From assembly GCA_034509755.1 (NCBI GenBank), contig CM067556.1, positions 10,315,501-10,379,500 on the forward strand: a stretch of DNA of 64,000 nucleotides, in the 5' to 3' direction. Positions 34,331 to 45,966 of the stretch are shown here, one piece after another. How positions within the stretch are numbered: position 1 is the first letter of the stretch; every line of letters begins with the position of its first letter. Below the pieces are notes generated by a model. The model was not told the origin of the DNA. It searched no databases and saw only the letters and a program-made list of their open reading frames with translations. The translations under genes and the position numbers were made by a program. Source of the stretch: Anisodus tanguticus. Lineage: Eukaryota > Streptophyta > Magnoliopsida > Solanales > Solanaceae.

Positions 34331-34790
34331 GTTGATGGAGAGGAGGCTAGATGGTCGATGGTGGTGGTTATAGGACAAAGGTTCCCAGTGCTATCACATC
34401 TTATTATTCGCATCCCTGTCAAAAGGTCATTCACAGAAAAACTAAAAGGATCAAATTCAAGGGAAACATTATTGTCGGCTGTGAAACGACTCACATAGAT
34501 TAAAATTTTGATAAGTTTCGAGGCATGAAGGATAATTTTTAAAGTTAATGGGGGGATGTGGTGGGGAGAGTGATGATTGTCCATAACCTCGAATGAGAAT
34601 GCCTTGTCCACTACCAACAATAATATTACGGTTTAAATTGCTCATATTGAAATAAGACGAGAGAGTACCTTGGGATGCCGTCATATGAAAAGTGGCGCCA
34701 GTATCCATGTTTTTATCTGGAGCATTGAGAGACATCGTGTACATTGCCGCCTCAATATCCATTGGTGCGTAGGATGATAGAGGAGAAACA
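34331..34790 (-). pseudogene. Protease and pre-integrase relic of D
   Basis: Reads MDTGATFHMTASQGTLSSYF with the DTGA active site, then a frameshift before DPFSFSVNDLLTGMRIIRCD, the pre-integrase segment. The usual NWY before the active site has been shortened to N. Confidence 0.83.
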
Positions 34791-34917
34791 TGTGCACTAT
34801 ATGCCTGCTATGGACGTGCTCTGAGGATTTTAGGATGGGGCTGTCGAGCTGGAGGTTGGGCCCAGGATGACGTTGGATAGGGGCAAGGTGGAGCAGCCCA
34901 CACTTGCTGGCCCCATG

Positions 34918-35821
34918 CTACCCACGGTAGGTACGCAACCCATGGTGGAGGCTGCTGCCACTGTTGTTGCCGCTGTGGGTGGCTGCTGGCTGGTGGGGAC
35001 TGTCCTCTGCCGCCACTGCGACCTCGACCAAAATTTTTGCCTTTGTTATTGTTCCAGAGATGTGAACCTCATTTTGGATCGTTGGTGTGCCGGTGAGGTG
35101 GACTGGAACCCGTGCCCCTTGTGTCGGCAGATGGACCGCCAGTGGTGAGGAGGGCAACATCGATGGTGCTAGCGTTAGCTGTTGCCCGCTTGGTTTTTCG
35201 AGTTTCTTCAAGAATAAGTTTTGAACGATCCACATAGAACGGAGGAAACGAAGTGCTTTGTTAGAGGATTTTAACGACACTGTCATAATTTTCATTTAAT
35301 CCCGCAATTAGTTGCATGACCAACCATTGATTTGTGACTGATGCACCGACATTTGAGAGTTGATTGACAATCATTTTAAGTTTTTGACAATAGGCCGACG
35401 CATTAGGAAAATCGTCATGTTGAATGTCCTTAAATTGATTTTCTAAATACAAGGCACGTTGTATCTTGTTATGATGAAAAATGCTTTCTAATCGCTCCCA
35501 TGTTTGTCGTGTAGTAGCGTCGGTTTCAATGATAGTATGCAATAGATCGTTCGAGATTGTGCCGTAGATCCATTGTAGAACAACCACATCTAGTCGTGAT
35601 CAAAGTTTGTCATCAGAATCAACATGTTTCTCCATGTGCTTGGCAATGGGCTTGGGTTTAGGAGGGATGATGTGATCGATAACTATGTATACATGACAAT
35701 AGATCTTGAACAATTCCGCCCAAGATGATTACTGAACTTTTTTCATTTCAAGAGTTATGAGAATGAAATTCTTGATGTTGTTAACAGCTAGAGCAAGATG
35801 AAATTTAGGTTGTTCAGCCAT
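34918..35821 (-). pseudogene. Gag relic of D
   Basis: Starts at 35819-35821 with AEQPKFHLALAVNNIKNF; the piece 35261-35587 continues VLQWIYGTISNDLLHTIIET, TWERLESIFHHNKIQRALYL and AGLNENYDSVVKIL. A frameshift near 35290 leads to the C-terminal part. No zinc knuckle is visible. Confidence 0.84.
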
Positions 35822-35947
35822 TGAAAATTGGGGAGGAAGGGAGAGAGAGAGGGGTGAAACCGATAAGAAGGAAGAGGGGGAGGTCGACGGCGGGGAGAGG
35901 CCGACGGCTAGGGGGTAGGGTTTAGGTTTAGGATTTGTTTGATACTA

Positions 35948-36110
35948 TAAAGGAATATTGTCCCTCACTTTTCATTCACTATTATGTACAATATATAGTA
36001 GTATATGATTATTGACAAAGCTACAAGCTAGACTACAAATTAAGTAACTAATTACAATGAGAATATTAACTAACCAAATATAAAAGATATACAATAATAA
36101 TATTTTATCA
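35948..36110 (-). repeat. 5' LTR and primer site of D
   Basis: About 163 bp, starting TGATAAAATATTATTATTG on the minus strand and ending next to the primer site (35936-35947, here degraded to ATAGTATCAAAC). Confidence 0.75.
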
Positions 36111-36528
36111 ATATGCATTATTTAGCATGTGGTGAGACTCCCATATCTACTTAGGTAATCAGCAGTACTCGTACATTTCAAGGCAAGTTCTTACACGTGA
36201 TGATGCGACTTATCACGTGACGATTCACACACTATTAACTAGTAGGGGCATATGGGATTGTTCACACATATTTGAGCAACTCAAGACGAGAGGCCATAAG
36301 AATTTCCCAAAAATAGAAATTAGCACTAAAATTTAGTCAAACAAATTGGATTTAGGATGTTAGTTTATTGAGATTAATTAATTCACAATTCACAATTGAT
36401 TAAAGAACGCATGCCATTTGTCACAGTGGATGAGCTCTGACTTGCACAAATTATCTAATCAATGATTGAATAGGTAGTGTCCAAAGTAATTAGTGGAGGT
36501 GATGTATAGGTAGGTGCTACTGTAAATG
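36111..36528. other. Intergenic sequence
   Basis: No recognised gene or repeat. Confidence 0.45.
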
Positions 36529-36541
36529 TTCAAACATGCTT

Positions 36542-36544
<3 letters not shown>

Positions 36545-36583
<39 letters not shown>

Positions 36584-36860
36584 ATAATCCAGGTTTCCAG
36601 GCTTGCGCCTGACTACTTCACTGGTATTACCCAGACGTCCTGGAGGTAATAGCACCGGTCCTTCAACACTATTACCAGGTAAATCGCGGGATGTGCTCCG
36701 GTGGCCAGTTTTCTGGGAGCGTACAACTGATCAATGAGACAAGGTCAAATTCCCCAACATGCAGAGTTTCTTCGTGCTTGCGGGGAATCGAACCCACGCT
36801 GTCCATGCCAGAGCGCCTTATAGCACCCAGGCTTTGCCACTGGACTATGCCCCGGAGGAC
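36545..36860 (-). mobile_element. tRNA-derived SINE with intact target duplication
   Basis: A 316-bp minus-strand element flanked by the perfect 16-bp duplication TTCAAACATGCTTTCT (36529-36544 and 36861-36876). On the minus strand it begins GTCCTCCGGGGCATAGTCCA, carries an A box (TAGTCCAGTGG) and a B box (GGTTCGATTCC) about 50 bases apart, and ends in an uninterrupted tail of about 39 A. These mark a polymerase-III SINE moved by LINE machinery. The perfect duplication and uninterrupted tail suggest recent insertion. Confidence 0.93.
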
Positions 36861-36954
36861 TTCAAACATGCTTTCTAAACAGGTGTTTCCATTAAATTGA
36901 TTAGCTCAAAAAGAGCAGGCTACAAACATTCAACCACTTCAACATCATACACAC

Positions 36955-37480
36955 TGAGAGCCCCCCCTCCCCCCTTGGTCGTTAAGGCGTATTCTCAAAA
37001 TCCCTATATCTACCGCTGTGGAAATAAGGGCGTGAAACCATTTCATAGAAGTTCATTGGACGTATACCTTGCTTTCATCGAAATCCCTGACTTTAGAGAG
37101 TCGTTCTTTGAGATAAATTTGCCCGCTTCTTTTCATCTCCGCTTTCGTTCTTTTGCGCAGGGGCGTTAGCCTGATTTATATATGCGACCCCTTATGATTC
37201 ACTTTAGAACTCGTGCCCTAAGCCTGACCATCGACGATGCTAGGTCTCGGGGTAAGCCCACTCGCTTTAGATATGAAACTTTGAGTATTGAGAGATGCTC
37301 TTGTTATTCCCAATAAGACGACTCGGTAACAGATCGCTTCTTTCAAAGCGCACCCCATTCGTTCTGCTCGCAACAATCCAATAAGTTCTCCGGGTGAAAA
37401 AACATTAGACCAGAAATAAATTTCTAGATTCGCAGATTTATCGACATCAAGTTCGTAAAAAGAACCAAATTCTTGTTAGC
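36955..37480. other. GC-richer tract of unknown origin
   Basis: This stretch is clearly richer in GC than its surroundings and lacks the features of the neighbouring transposons. On the minus strand 37025-37160 can be read as LRKRTKAEMKRSGQIYLKER followed by SKVRDF, and a plus-strand frame ends at 37169. It could be organelle-derived DNA (a plastid or mitochondrial insertion) or a gene fragment, but I do not recognise it. Confidence 0.4.
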
Positions 37481-37768
37481 GATTATTTATGATAAAAAAA
37501 AATGAAATTATGAAAACTGCTTTATCTTATTTCCTTCGCATAATATTGCACAAAGCATAAGTTTCTGAATGCTTACTATAATCGGCGGTGAACTCAGAAT
37601 TTAAACGCAGTAGCGATATTGTCAGTAAAGAGATCACTGAATCCTATAAAATACTTCCTCATTCCCATTTAACAAATATAAAGTATAATTTACTAAGTTA
37701 TTCTTATTTAATAAAGGTAGTTTGATTTTTCTTTTAAATATTGTGAATACTTCTTTAATGTTAAGAAA
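37481..37768. other. Intergenic sequence
   Basis: AT-rich; nothing recognised. Confidence 0.4.
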
Positions 37769-37770
37769 TA

Positions 37771-38044
37771 GTCCCTCCGTCTCAAATTATTTATTGTGGT
37801 TACTAAAAATAGTTGTCTCAATTTGTTTGTCGTTTTAAAAGTTCAAGACATAATTAATTATTTTTTCTCCATTTTACCATTTGTTATTAATGAAGATGAC
37901 ACATAAATAGAATAAATATTTAATGGAGAGATACTATAACTTAGATATAAATAAGGGTAAAGTAGGTCAAATACCCCTCATAATTAAAAAATTTTAAGGG
38001 GCGTGTAAACTAAAAAAATGACAAATAATTTGAGATAGAGAGAG
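37771..38044. mobile_element. Stowaway MITE
   Basis: A 274-bp element flanked by TA (37769-37770, 38045-38046). Left end GTCCCTCCGTCTCAAATTAT and right end AAATAATTTGAGATAGAGAG are inverted repeats of the Stowaway CTCCCTCCGT type. Confidence 0.85.
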
Positions 38045-38046
38045 TA

Positions 38047-38895
38047 GTTGGAAACAATTGTCAACTTTAATTTAGTCTTGAATTTCTAAAGAGACAGTTA
38101 TTTTATTACAATTTTTTGAGTTAAAATGACAATTAAAATGAACGGAGCTGGAGTATAAATCAAACTCTATAGTTAGTTTTCACACGTATATCGAGGATTC
38201 ACTCAGAAACACTGTTAGTAAACAAACAGCAAGTTCAAGTGCACGTTTAATTGAGTGATAAATATCCATTTAGAAAATGAAATCCAAGATTAAAGGAAAA
38301 CAATAAGTTGTTTTTCTTTAAGGAAATCAATAAGTAACCAATATAAAGAAGCTTTACAAAAACCACCAACCAAGAGGTGATTAGTTTTATTAATAGGACA
38401 AAATTTATGTCTCAATCGCGAATAAATTGGAGTCGGATAACTGATTTTATGAAAAATTGCATAATTGAGAAAAATGAAACATTGAGTGGGATCAGACCAA
38501 ACAATCGAGAAAAATATAACTTGAGAGAAGAGAACATGACCACTTTTCTACACTAATCAAACGTTACTATTTAACACTTCATCTAAAAAAACAAATTTTG
38601 GACAATGTATCTTTTTCTTTATATTTTTTTTTTCGTCTGAAACGAGTTATGAAGAGTATCAAAACATCAATATTTAGTTAATTACTGATCTTATCCACTT
38701 ATTACTCCTTAATCCTTTCATGTTTAGCTAAGGTGGCATTACATTTTCTTGTTGATGAAGAAGTCATAATACATTAGACAGTTTGGAGAAGTAGTTGGGA
38801 TGGTTGGGACAGCGCCATTGCAAGCATTTTCCACCCAAACCATATAATTCTCTGGGTAAGCATAAAGGTAAATTTGTACCTTTTTATTCTTTCAT
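38047..38895. other. Intergenic sequence
   Basis: No gene recognised; no LTR or primer site of element E could be found here. Confidence 0.45.
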
Positions 38896-38991
38896 AAATT
38901 GGTCTGCCTTAATCCCTCCCTACCCTAAACCCTTATTTTCGGCCGTCATACCCTAAATTTCCTCCCCCTTCTGCCGCCGCAAAACTGTCGT

Positions 38992-39375
38992 ACACCGCCG
39001 GTATACATTTGCTTCTCGCTGATATACATCCAAATCAGCCCTCTTCCTTACCTATATTAACATGTATACACCTGGTATACATGTAACATATACTGATATA
39101 CAGCCACACCGGCCCTCCTCTTTAGATATCTCATCGTATACATCTGGTATACATGTGATATCTCGCCGTATACAACCACATCAGCCCTCTTCTTTACCTA
39201 TTTCGCCCGTATACATCTGGTATACATGTGATATTTAGTGATATACAGCCAAAATGAGACCTCTTTTCTACCTATCTCGCCCGTATACATCCGGTATACA
39301 GGTGATATACACAGCACTTGAACCCTTATCACCCGAAAAGGCCTATATACCGCTGATATACAAGTGATATACGAC
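38992..39375. repeat. Tandem array of about 73-bp palindromic units
   Basis: The core GTATACATCTGGTATACATG (with small variants) starts at 39064, 39136, 39209 and 39283, a spacing of 72-74 bp. Each unit also contains a CAGCCCTCTTC-like segment, and partial units flank the array. The core is nearly self-complementary. The array lies where the leader and start of Gag of element E would be expected. Confidence 0.85.
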
Positions 39376-39419
39376 TGCTCCAAACCCTATATCCTTCTAC
39401 CAAGTTTTCGGTAGCCCTC

Positions 39420-39582
39420 ATGGCGTTACCCGCAACCCACATTGCTTTCCCCGCTTCCTCTTCCTCAACACCTAGCGTCACAAATAATCAGTCGCAGGCC
39501 CAGTACCCGAAACAGTGGCCAGCCCACGTCCTCGACAACAGTTCGAGCACTGGGCTCCATCAACCAGACTCTTTCATAGGCT
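39420..39582 (+). pseudogene. Gag C-terminal remnant of E
   Basis: An ATG at 39420 opens MALPATHIAFPASSSSTPSV followed by a Gln/Pro-rich section (QAQYPKQWPAHVL), then a stop. The conserved Gag core (TFHP..NIKN, IFQDN) is missing. The same kind of Gln/Pro/Gly tail continues in other frames to 39800. Confidence 0.5.
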
Positions 39583-39800
39583 AGGACCAACAGGAACAAT
39601 GTGCACTACCAAGGCCCACTATATAGCGACCCAACCACAATGGGTACTGTCGACCAACCCGTTTCTAGGTTAGGCCCAGCAACAACAGTGGGAACTTTCG
39701 AGGCCCAATATACAGCGGCCCAGCACCACCGATAATTTGTCTAGCCACCAGGCCCACTACACAATGTCCCAAGCAACCGTCTAGCCTCAATCCAACGGAT

Positions 39801-39989
39801 TTGGCCCGTGCTTTCAGTTCCTTAAAAATTCCGCTGCCCGATGGTGCGTGGTATATGGATACGGGAGCCACGTCTCACTTCACCAACAATTATGGTAATC
39901 TTCCTCAACTGCGCAATTTAATTACTCCTCAATCTATTATGGTCGGAATGATCATCACATTCCAATTTAAGGGGTTAGCCACACATTAA
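39801..39989 (+). pseudogene. Protease relic of E
   Basis: Reads PDGAWYMDTGATSHFTNNYG with an intact DTGA active site; the usual SQGTLSSY segment is replaced by NNYGNLPQLRN. A stop at about 39987 ends it. Confidence 0.85.
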
Positions 39990-40145
39990 CTCCACCACCG
40001 CATCTCCCTTTAAAATGTCCTATATTCCCCTAACGTTATCAAGAACCTGATCTCTATTAGAAAATTTGCCACTGATAATTTTGTATCCATTGATTTCGAC
40101 CTGTTTGGTTTTTCTGTAAAGAACCTACGTACGGGGAAACTTCTT

Positions 40146-41103
40146 ATGAGATGCAATAGTGTGGGGGACCTCTATCCTTGCCTATCCACGTCCACTGCCC
40201 ATGTCACTCCACTCACTGCTTTAGCTGCAATATCTTCATCAACGTGGCATAGTAGACTTGGTCATCCGGGAGCTCATGTTTTTTATTCCCTTAGAAACCG
40301 CAATTTAATCCAATGTAATAAAGAGAAACTTTCCCATAGTTGCTCCTCTTGTCATCTAGGGAAACATGTTAGACTTTCATTTACGTCTTCTTTAAGTATT
40401 ACTTTCTCTCCCTTTGATATTATTCATGCGGATTTATGGACATCTACTACAACTAGCAACACAGGTCATAAATATTATTTGGTACTCACTTCCTTTGGGC
40501 CTATCCGCTTAAACTTAAATCTCAAGTTTACTCCAAATTCCTTGAATTTTGTACATTGGTTAAAACACAATTTGAAAAAGACATAAAATGTTTCAATGTG
40601 ATAATGATCGTGAGTTCAAAACTCATTTTTTCATAATTTTTGTGCGGTTAATGGCATGGTTTTTCATTTCTCCTGCCCCCATATTTCCCCTCAAAATGGT
40701 AAAGACGAAAGAATTCCCCGCACCATTAACAATATGATTCGTACCCTTCTTTTTCATGCGTCTCTCCCCTACCTTTTGAGTATATGCATTAAAAATGATA
40801 GAACACATTCTTAACATTTTACCTACCCGTACGATCCAAAATATGACACCCACCGAAATTCTCTTCCGTCGGATCCCTTCCTATGATCACCTTCTAATTT
40901 TCAATTGTCTTTGTTACCCAAATCTGGCCTCCACGGTCCCTCACAAATTAGCACCTTGCTCCACTCTGTGCGTCTTCCTAGGTTTCCCATCGAACCATAG
41001 GGGGTACTTGTGCTATGAGTTATCCACAGACAAAATCTTAATCTCACACCATGTCATGTTTGTTGAGTATGTTTTCCCGTTTGACAACATCCAAAAAATT
41101 TGA
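40146..41103 (+). pseudogene. Integrase relic of E
   Basis: Pieces read MRCNSVGDLYPCLSTSTAHV, WHSRLGHPGAHVFYSLRNRN, CSSCHLGKHVRLSFTSS, FDIIHADLWTST, then frameshifted CDNDREFKTHF and QNGKDERI, and CVFLGFPSNHRGYLCYELST. All integrase landmarks can be found in order, spread over several frames with a deletion after GHKYYLVL. Confidence 0.84.
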
Positions 41104-41216
41104 GTCACTGATTACAGTTTCTTTGATGACTCGGACACCTCCCATCTACTTCAAAATGCACTATATAGGCCAAATACCAACCCGTCACCCACTGCCCATC
41201 TACGGGACTCACTGCC

Positions 41217-41636
41217 ATGTCACCCATCCCATCGGTACCACCCACTACACTCGGTCTGACCCACCCCGACCCATCGCCAATTAACAACACTGCCCAGCCA
41301 CATTTCAACGCTGTGCAGCCCAACGAAACCAATGCCCAGCCCAATACCCAACGATCCAATCCCACTTCCCAGCCAATTAACCAAACTGTCCAGCCCAATA
41401 ACCCACGGACCAGTCCCTTCACCCAACCCAGTGACGCCACTACCCAGCCCACTACCTCGCCTAGTCCCACAAACTTCCAGCCCAACCCGCAGTCCCCGCC
41501 TACCCCCCACCACACCCGATTCAGCCCCCAACCCACCATATGGAAATCCGTGCACAACACAGGATTTTTAAACCAAAAGTCCACTTTAATTTATCCACTC
41601 AAACCATGTCCCAGGTACCTAAAAACCCAACCTTAG
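41217..41636 (+). pseudogene. Integrase-RT linker of E
   Basis: A 139-residue open piece dominated by Pro, Gln, Asn, Thr and Ser (AQPNTQRSNPTSQPINQTVQ). It joins integrase to RT as in the other copies. The opposite strand gives a long Gly/Trp-rich frame, which is a shadow. Confidence 0.75.
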
Positions 41637-42625
41637 CCAAACTTGAACCGAATTTGAATGCGGCCATGCGAGATGAGTTTAATGCGCTTACTTCACAGTG
41701 CACTTGGGATCTTGTTCCGCGACCTGAGCGGATGAATGTAATCCATTGTATGTGGCTATTTCATCATAAGTTCAGAGATAATGGTGCCCTTGAACGTCAG
41801 AAGGCCAGTCTTGTGGTAAATGACACAGGATAACATGAGAGTGTTGATTGTGGTGAGACTTTCAGTCTAGTGGTTAAGCCAACTACCATCCGCACGGTTT
41901 TGAGCATCGCTATGGGGAAGAATTGGCCTATTCACCAGCTTGATGTAAATAATGCTTTCTTACATGGGGATTTGAAAGAAATCGTATGTATGCATCAACC
42001 ACCAGGTTTTTTGCATCCGGAGGCTCCTCATCATAGTTGTCATCTTCATAAGTCGCTATATGGGCTGAAATAAGCCCCCAGGTCTTAGGATGAACGATTT
42101 GCCACCTACATCATACATATTGATTTCGTGTGCAGCAAAAGTGATCATTCATTGTTCATTTTTCATCGAGGTACTGACACATCTTACCTTCTGTTGTATG
42201 TGGATGATATTGTACTGACAACTTCTTCAGATGACCTGAAGCAAGAGATCATTGCTCTACTCAAGTTTGAATTTGCTATGATTGACTTGGGTAGGTTGAG
42301 TTATTTTTTGGGGATATTAGTGACCAGATCCGCACATGCCATATTCTTGTGTCAGTGTAAGTATGCAGAGAAGATCGTCTACCGAGTTAAAATGGCAAAT
42401 TATAAGATCATGTCCACTCTTGTCGACTCTAAGTCAAAACTCAGTGCAGATGATGGGGATCCGGTCAGTGATCCCACTATTTATAGGAGTCTCGTAGGTG
42501 CTCTTCGGTATCTCACCTTCACTCGGCCAGATATTGCATATGCGGTTCAGCAGGTGTGCTTGTTCATGCACGCTCCTATGAAGCCTCACTTTATAGCTCT
42601 TAAGCGTATAATTTGGTACACTTAG
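41637..42625 (+). pseudogene. Reverse transcriptase relic of E
   Basis: Reads CTWDLVPRPERMNVIHCMWL, VKPTTIRTVLSIAMGKNW, PIHQLDVNNAFLHGDLKEIV, HKSLYGLK, LLLYVDDIVLTTSS and SLVGALRYLTFTRPDIAYAV. The YVDD centre is intact. Stops at about 41833 and 42072 and a frameshift near 42125 inactivate it. Confidence 0.88.
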
Positions 42626-42639
42626 GGCACTCTTGACTA

Positions 42640-43136
42640 TGTACTTCATTTATATCCCTCAGAACCGACTAGATTGCTCTCCTACACAGACGCAGATTGG
42701 GTAGGCTGTCCGGACACCCGTCGCTCTACGTCCGGCTATTGTGTGTTTTGGGGGCGATAATTCATATCGTGGTTTGTCAAGCGGAAATCCACGCTTTCTC
42801 GTTCGAGTGCATAAGCAGAATTTCGAGGCGTTGCTAACGTTGTTGCCGAGCTATGTTGGCTCCGAAATCTCCTTCTTGAGCTTCATTGTCCCATACGTAA
42901 GACATCTTTGGTTTACTGTGATAACATATCTACTGTCTACTTGTCTCATAACCCGGTTCAACATCAGTGAACCAAACATATTGAGATGGATATTCTCTTT
43001 GTTTGTGAGAAGGTTGCAATGAGTCACGTTAGGGTGTTGCATGTTCCTTCTTCGTATCGGTACGCAGATATCTTCACAAAGGGACTTCCTCGACAACTGT
43101 TCCTTGACTTCAGATTCATCAGCGTCCGGCCTCCTC
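42640..43136 (+). pseudogene. RNase H relic of E
   Basis: Motifs in several frames: YTDADWVGCPDTRRSTSGYC, AEFRGVANVVAELCWLR, VYCDNISTVYLSHNPVQHQ followed by a stop, and 42986-43189 reads MDILFVCEKVAMSHVRVLHV and ADIFTKGLPRQLFLDF. It ends in the polypurine GAGGGGGGTG before the LTR. Confidence 0.84.
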
Positions 43137-43157
43137 CCGCTCCGATTGAGGGGGGTG

Positions 43158-43297
43158 TGATAGTGAATATATTCGATATATATTCATAATATATTATGTA
43201 ACTAATATTTAGTGTAATTAATGAAAAATAGAGATCATAATTCTATTAGAACTACAATTGTATGCTCTATATATATTATATTAATAAGAAAACTCCG
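43158..43297 (+). repeat. 3' LTR of E
   Basis: Starts TGATAGTGAATATATTCG directly after the polypurine tract, resembling the start of the LTR of D. The end is not defined by a partner LTR, so the right boundary is approximate. Confidence 0.65.
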
Positions 43298-44829
43298 TTA
43301 AGGAGATTTACACTATTCTACGTGGCGAATAGATAAAATTATTAATGACGATGATGGAAGTTACAATAGTTTAAAAATAAACCAATGCAATGTCAGCTAC
43401 TACGCTTAAAAAATGTTGTTTACTATTCATGAATTGATTAAATGCTTTTGGTGATAGTTGTATCCCTGGCGCTTTTCTATTTGGCGGTTTACCTGTACAA
43501 ATTTCATCATCTTCAATTTAGAAATTTATATAAGTTCAAAAAATTATAATACCCACCACATTGTTGTTATCGCAATGATATTGACATGTCAAATTCAAAA
43601 ACCAGTAGACGCCATGCTACGTGCCATTTTGAATTTCAAAATTTCAACTTTCAAAACATTACATACAATTTTTGAATATAATTTTTCCTGTTCTGATAAA
43701 TGCTTGTTTCTTTGTTGGGTTGATCAATTATTAAATCTAAGAATAGAGTCCACACTTCCCATTTCGTTCTCTCTCGGTTTGCTTCTGTCGTTTTAAAGCG
43801 ACTTTACTTCAGTACCTGTTGCAAAAGGCTCAATCATTTCAAGCCTAAATTGGAGTGGGGATGAAAAAGAATTTTGTTTTCAAGTTTTTCTTTAGTGTTG
43901 GGACCAATTGACTAGTCTTTGATATTTGTTGATCCATTTGCTTGGGTCAATATTTGGATGTTATCTAGTAACTGGCTCTTTGTTTTGCAAACTAACGTCT
44001 ACTGGATTAATTAGAGAATTGTTTACAAGTGAGATTGTATTAACAGTTTGTCCCTGCATTAATTTATTTAGGTGCAAGATTCTAATCCACCAAGCGATAT
44101 TGTTCCCTTTATATTTTCCTTCCCCTATCATTCTCCTCCTCGAAAATAGTCAAAATACTAAAAGAAAGTAAATATACTAGTAGTCATTGGTTGTGCATAA
44201 AATAATATAAACTTTTCCCAATATAATAACGTCCCTTCCTGGACATCCGATAAAATTGGAACGATACATATACAAACAAGATTAGCATAATCTCTGCGTA
44301 AGAATAACATGCGCAAATCAAGAAATAGTCCAATATAGTAATAAAGTTGTAATTCTTTTATCATTATTGAACTAGGTGTGAATTGTTAAAAAGGTTATAA
44401 AAAAAACGAACGGTTTACTTTTTAGCACCGGCTTTGCCACTCTCTAGATTCCTAAGAAAATTTTAAGAAATTATCCCGTATTTTTTTACAACTCTGAACT
44501 TTAAAGAAAAGACAATAAAAAGCAATTAATGATGAAAATGAAAAAAAGAACCGAGGCCCAAGTGTAATGTGTATATAAGCTAAATCTAAATACTGTTGGG
44601 AAACAAATTGGGGAAAAAGGTACAAAAGATGCGTCCTATCGGTAAACTTTTGCACTGCCATATTCCGGACAGGAATCACAATCACTACTTGCAAAACCTA
44701 TTGACCAACAAAAAACAATGAGAGTCTTCACGTAAACAAAACAAAAAAACTGACAGTCTTGACGAAGGGACAAGGCTATAAACACGAGCATGCACTTCTT
44801 TTAGCCTTTTTGTTTCCTATCCACAAAAT
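43298..44829. other. Intergenic sequence
   Basis: No recognised gene. ORFs such as 43458-43796 and 43926-44171 have no known motif and read as non-coding AT-rich sequence. Confidence 0.45.
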
Positions 44830-45141
44830 GGGGTGCCTTTGGTACGGAAGAAAAATAATTTTCAACCAATGTTTGATTGGTTAAAACATTTTTGAAATAT
44901 AAGTTTCTTGAAATTAAGGAAAAACAAACTCTTTTAAATTCATTGTCTTCTTCTCATCTCAATGCGCTCAAGCCCCACCTCATCCCCGTCTCCCACCCTA
45001 TAATGTTTTCCTATTACTTATAAATAGATGCTATTGCGACAATATCTTTTTTATTTATTAATCAAATACCAATAAATAAATAAATAAATTACTTATTTTT
45101 CAGAAAATATTTTTCGTTCATACAAAACAGTTAACACGCCC
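44830..45141. mobile_element. MITE with long inverted termini
   Basis: Left GGGGTGCCTTTGGTACGG..AATTTTC and right GAAAATATTTTTCGTTC..ACACGCCC are imperfect inverted repeats of the plant GGGTGTTTGGTA type. No clear duplication flanks it. Confidence 0.6.
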
Positions 45142-45966
45142 ATAGAGATTTATTTTTCTGAATAATCAGCCTAAGGAGACGAAATAGAAGTTGAGAAAAA
45201 AGTATTCATGGGAGAACATAAACTTGGCCACTTGGGGCTATTCATTTGTACTCGAAACAACCATTTGGGTTGGGCTTCCCAAAGGTCTACCAAGAGGTTC
45301 TTCTGAACGTCATGCGAGATCTTGGGCTGGCTATTTTGGGCTAGTTTATAATTGGGCTTTTATGTTATGAAAGAAATTTCATCTAGTATTCATCATTTAC
45401 TATCAACTTAGACGTTAATCTAGTCGACTTCCCACATATTTATGACTTAATATATACTTTGATAATTAGCAAGATTATTATTTATACACCGTAAAGGTTA
45501 GCAAATAAATTGTTCTGATTAAAAAGATAATAAATTTGGCTTAGTTTGGAAAGCCCCGAAGTGTCAATTGAATCCAGAATACCTATGGAGTATTATATTT
45601 GATGTCCGTCTAGCTATTAATTAATTATGGTCAACCAACGTAACAGATCAGGTTATTGAGAAATATCACCTGTTTGGAATTACTACTGGTACTAACTGAT
45701 ATGTCATTTATTCTGTAATGTTGCTTATAAATTGTGGCCGTACCATTGGAACTGATCTGTAAGATGTATATAGTTCAAAGAGGTTTTTTCTACAATAATG
45801 TGTCAAATTGAATTCGAGTACGGGATAGTCTTGTAGAAGAAACGATCAGCCCATAAAAGGCACTTGAACTAAAATGAAGTGCAATACATATAGCTTTTAT
45901 TGACAATCACCTGCTACTAAACAGCAAAGATGGACCATAATTACATTAATTACATGAAATCAATTC
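45142..45966. other. Intergenic sequence
   Basis: AT-rich sequence; no gene recognised. Confidence 0.45.

Larger units (their letters stand above)
32588..36110 (-). mobile_element. Copia retrotransposon D, 3' half lost
   Basis: A minus-strand copia element related to C. It keeps the 5' LTR, Gag, protease, integrase and the N-terminal third of RT, but stops at about 32588; the rest of RT, RNase H and the 3' LTR are absent. Coding parts have frameshifts and stops. It bounds the GATA corridor on the right. Confidence 0.87.
38896..43297 (+). mobile_element. Copia retrotransposon E, 5' part lost
   Basis: A plus-strand copia element with a leader-like section (38896-38990), the tandem array, a remnant of Gag, protease, integrase, RT, RNase H and a 3' LTR. 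No 5' LTR, primer site or N-terminal Gag domain is visible. Coding parts carry stops and frameshifts, but the RT centre YVDD is intact. Confidence 0.85.

Noticed and set aside
36780..36860. Possible tRNA gene on the minus strand
   Set aside because: A and B boxes fit, but the sequence continues into a SINE body with a poly-A tail and target duplication; it is the SINE head.
38992..39375. CRISPR-like regular spacing
   Set aside because: Units are nearly identical along their whole length with no variable spacers, and the setting is a plant genome; it is a tandem repeat.
41105..41584. 159-codon minus-strand ORF rich in Gly and Trp
   Set aside because: It is the antisense of the Pro/Gln linker of element E.
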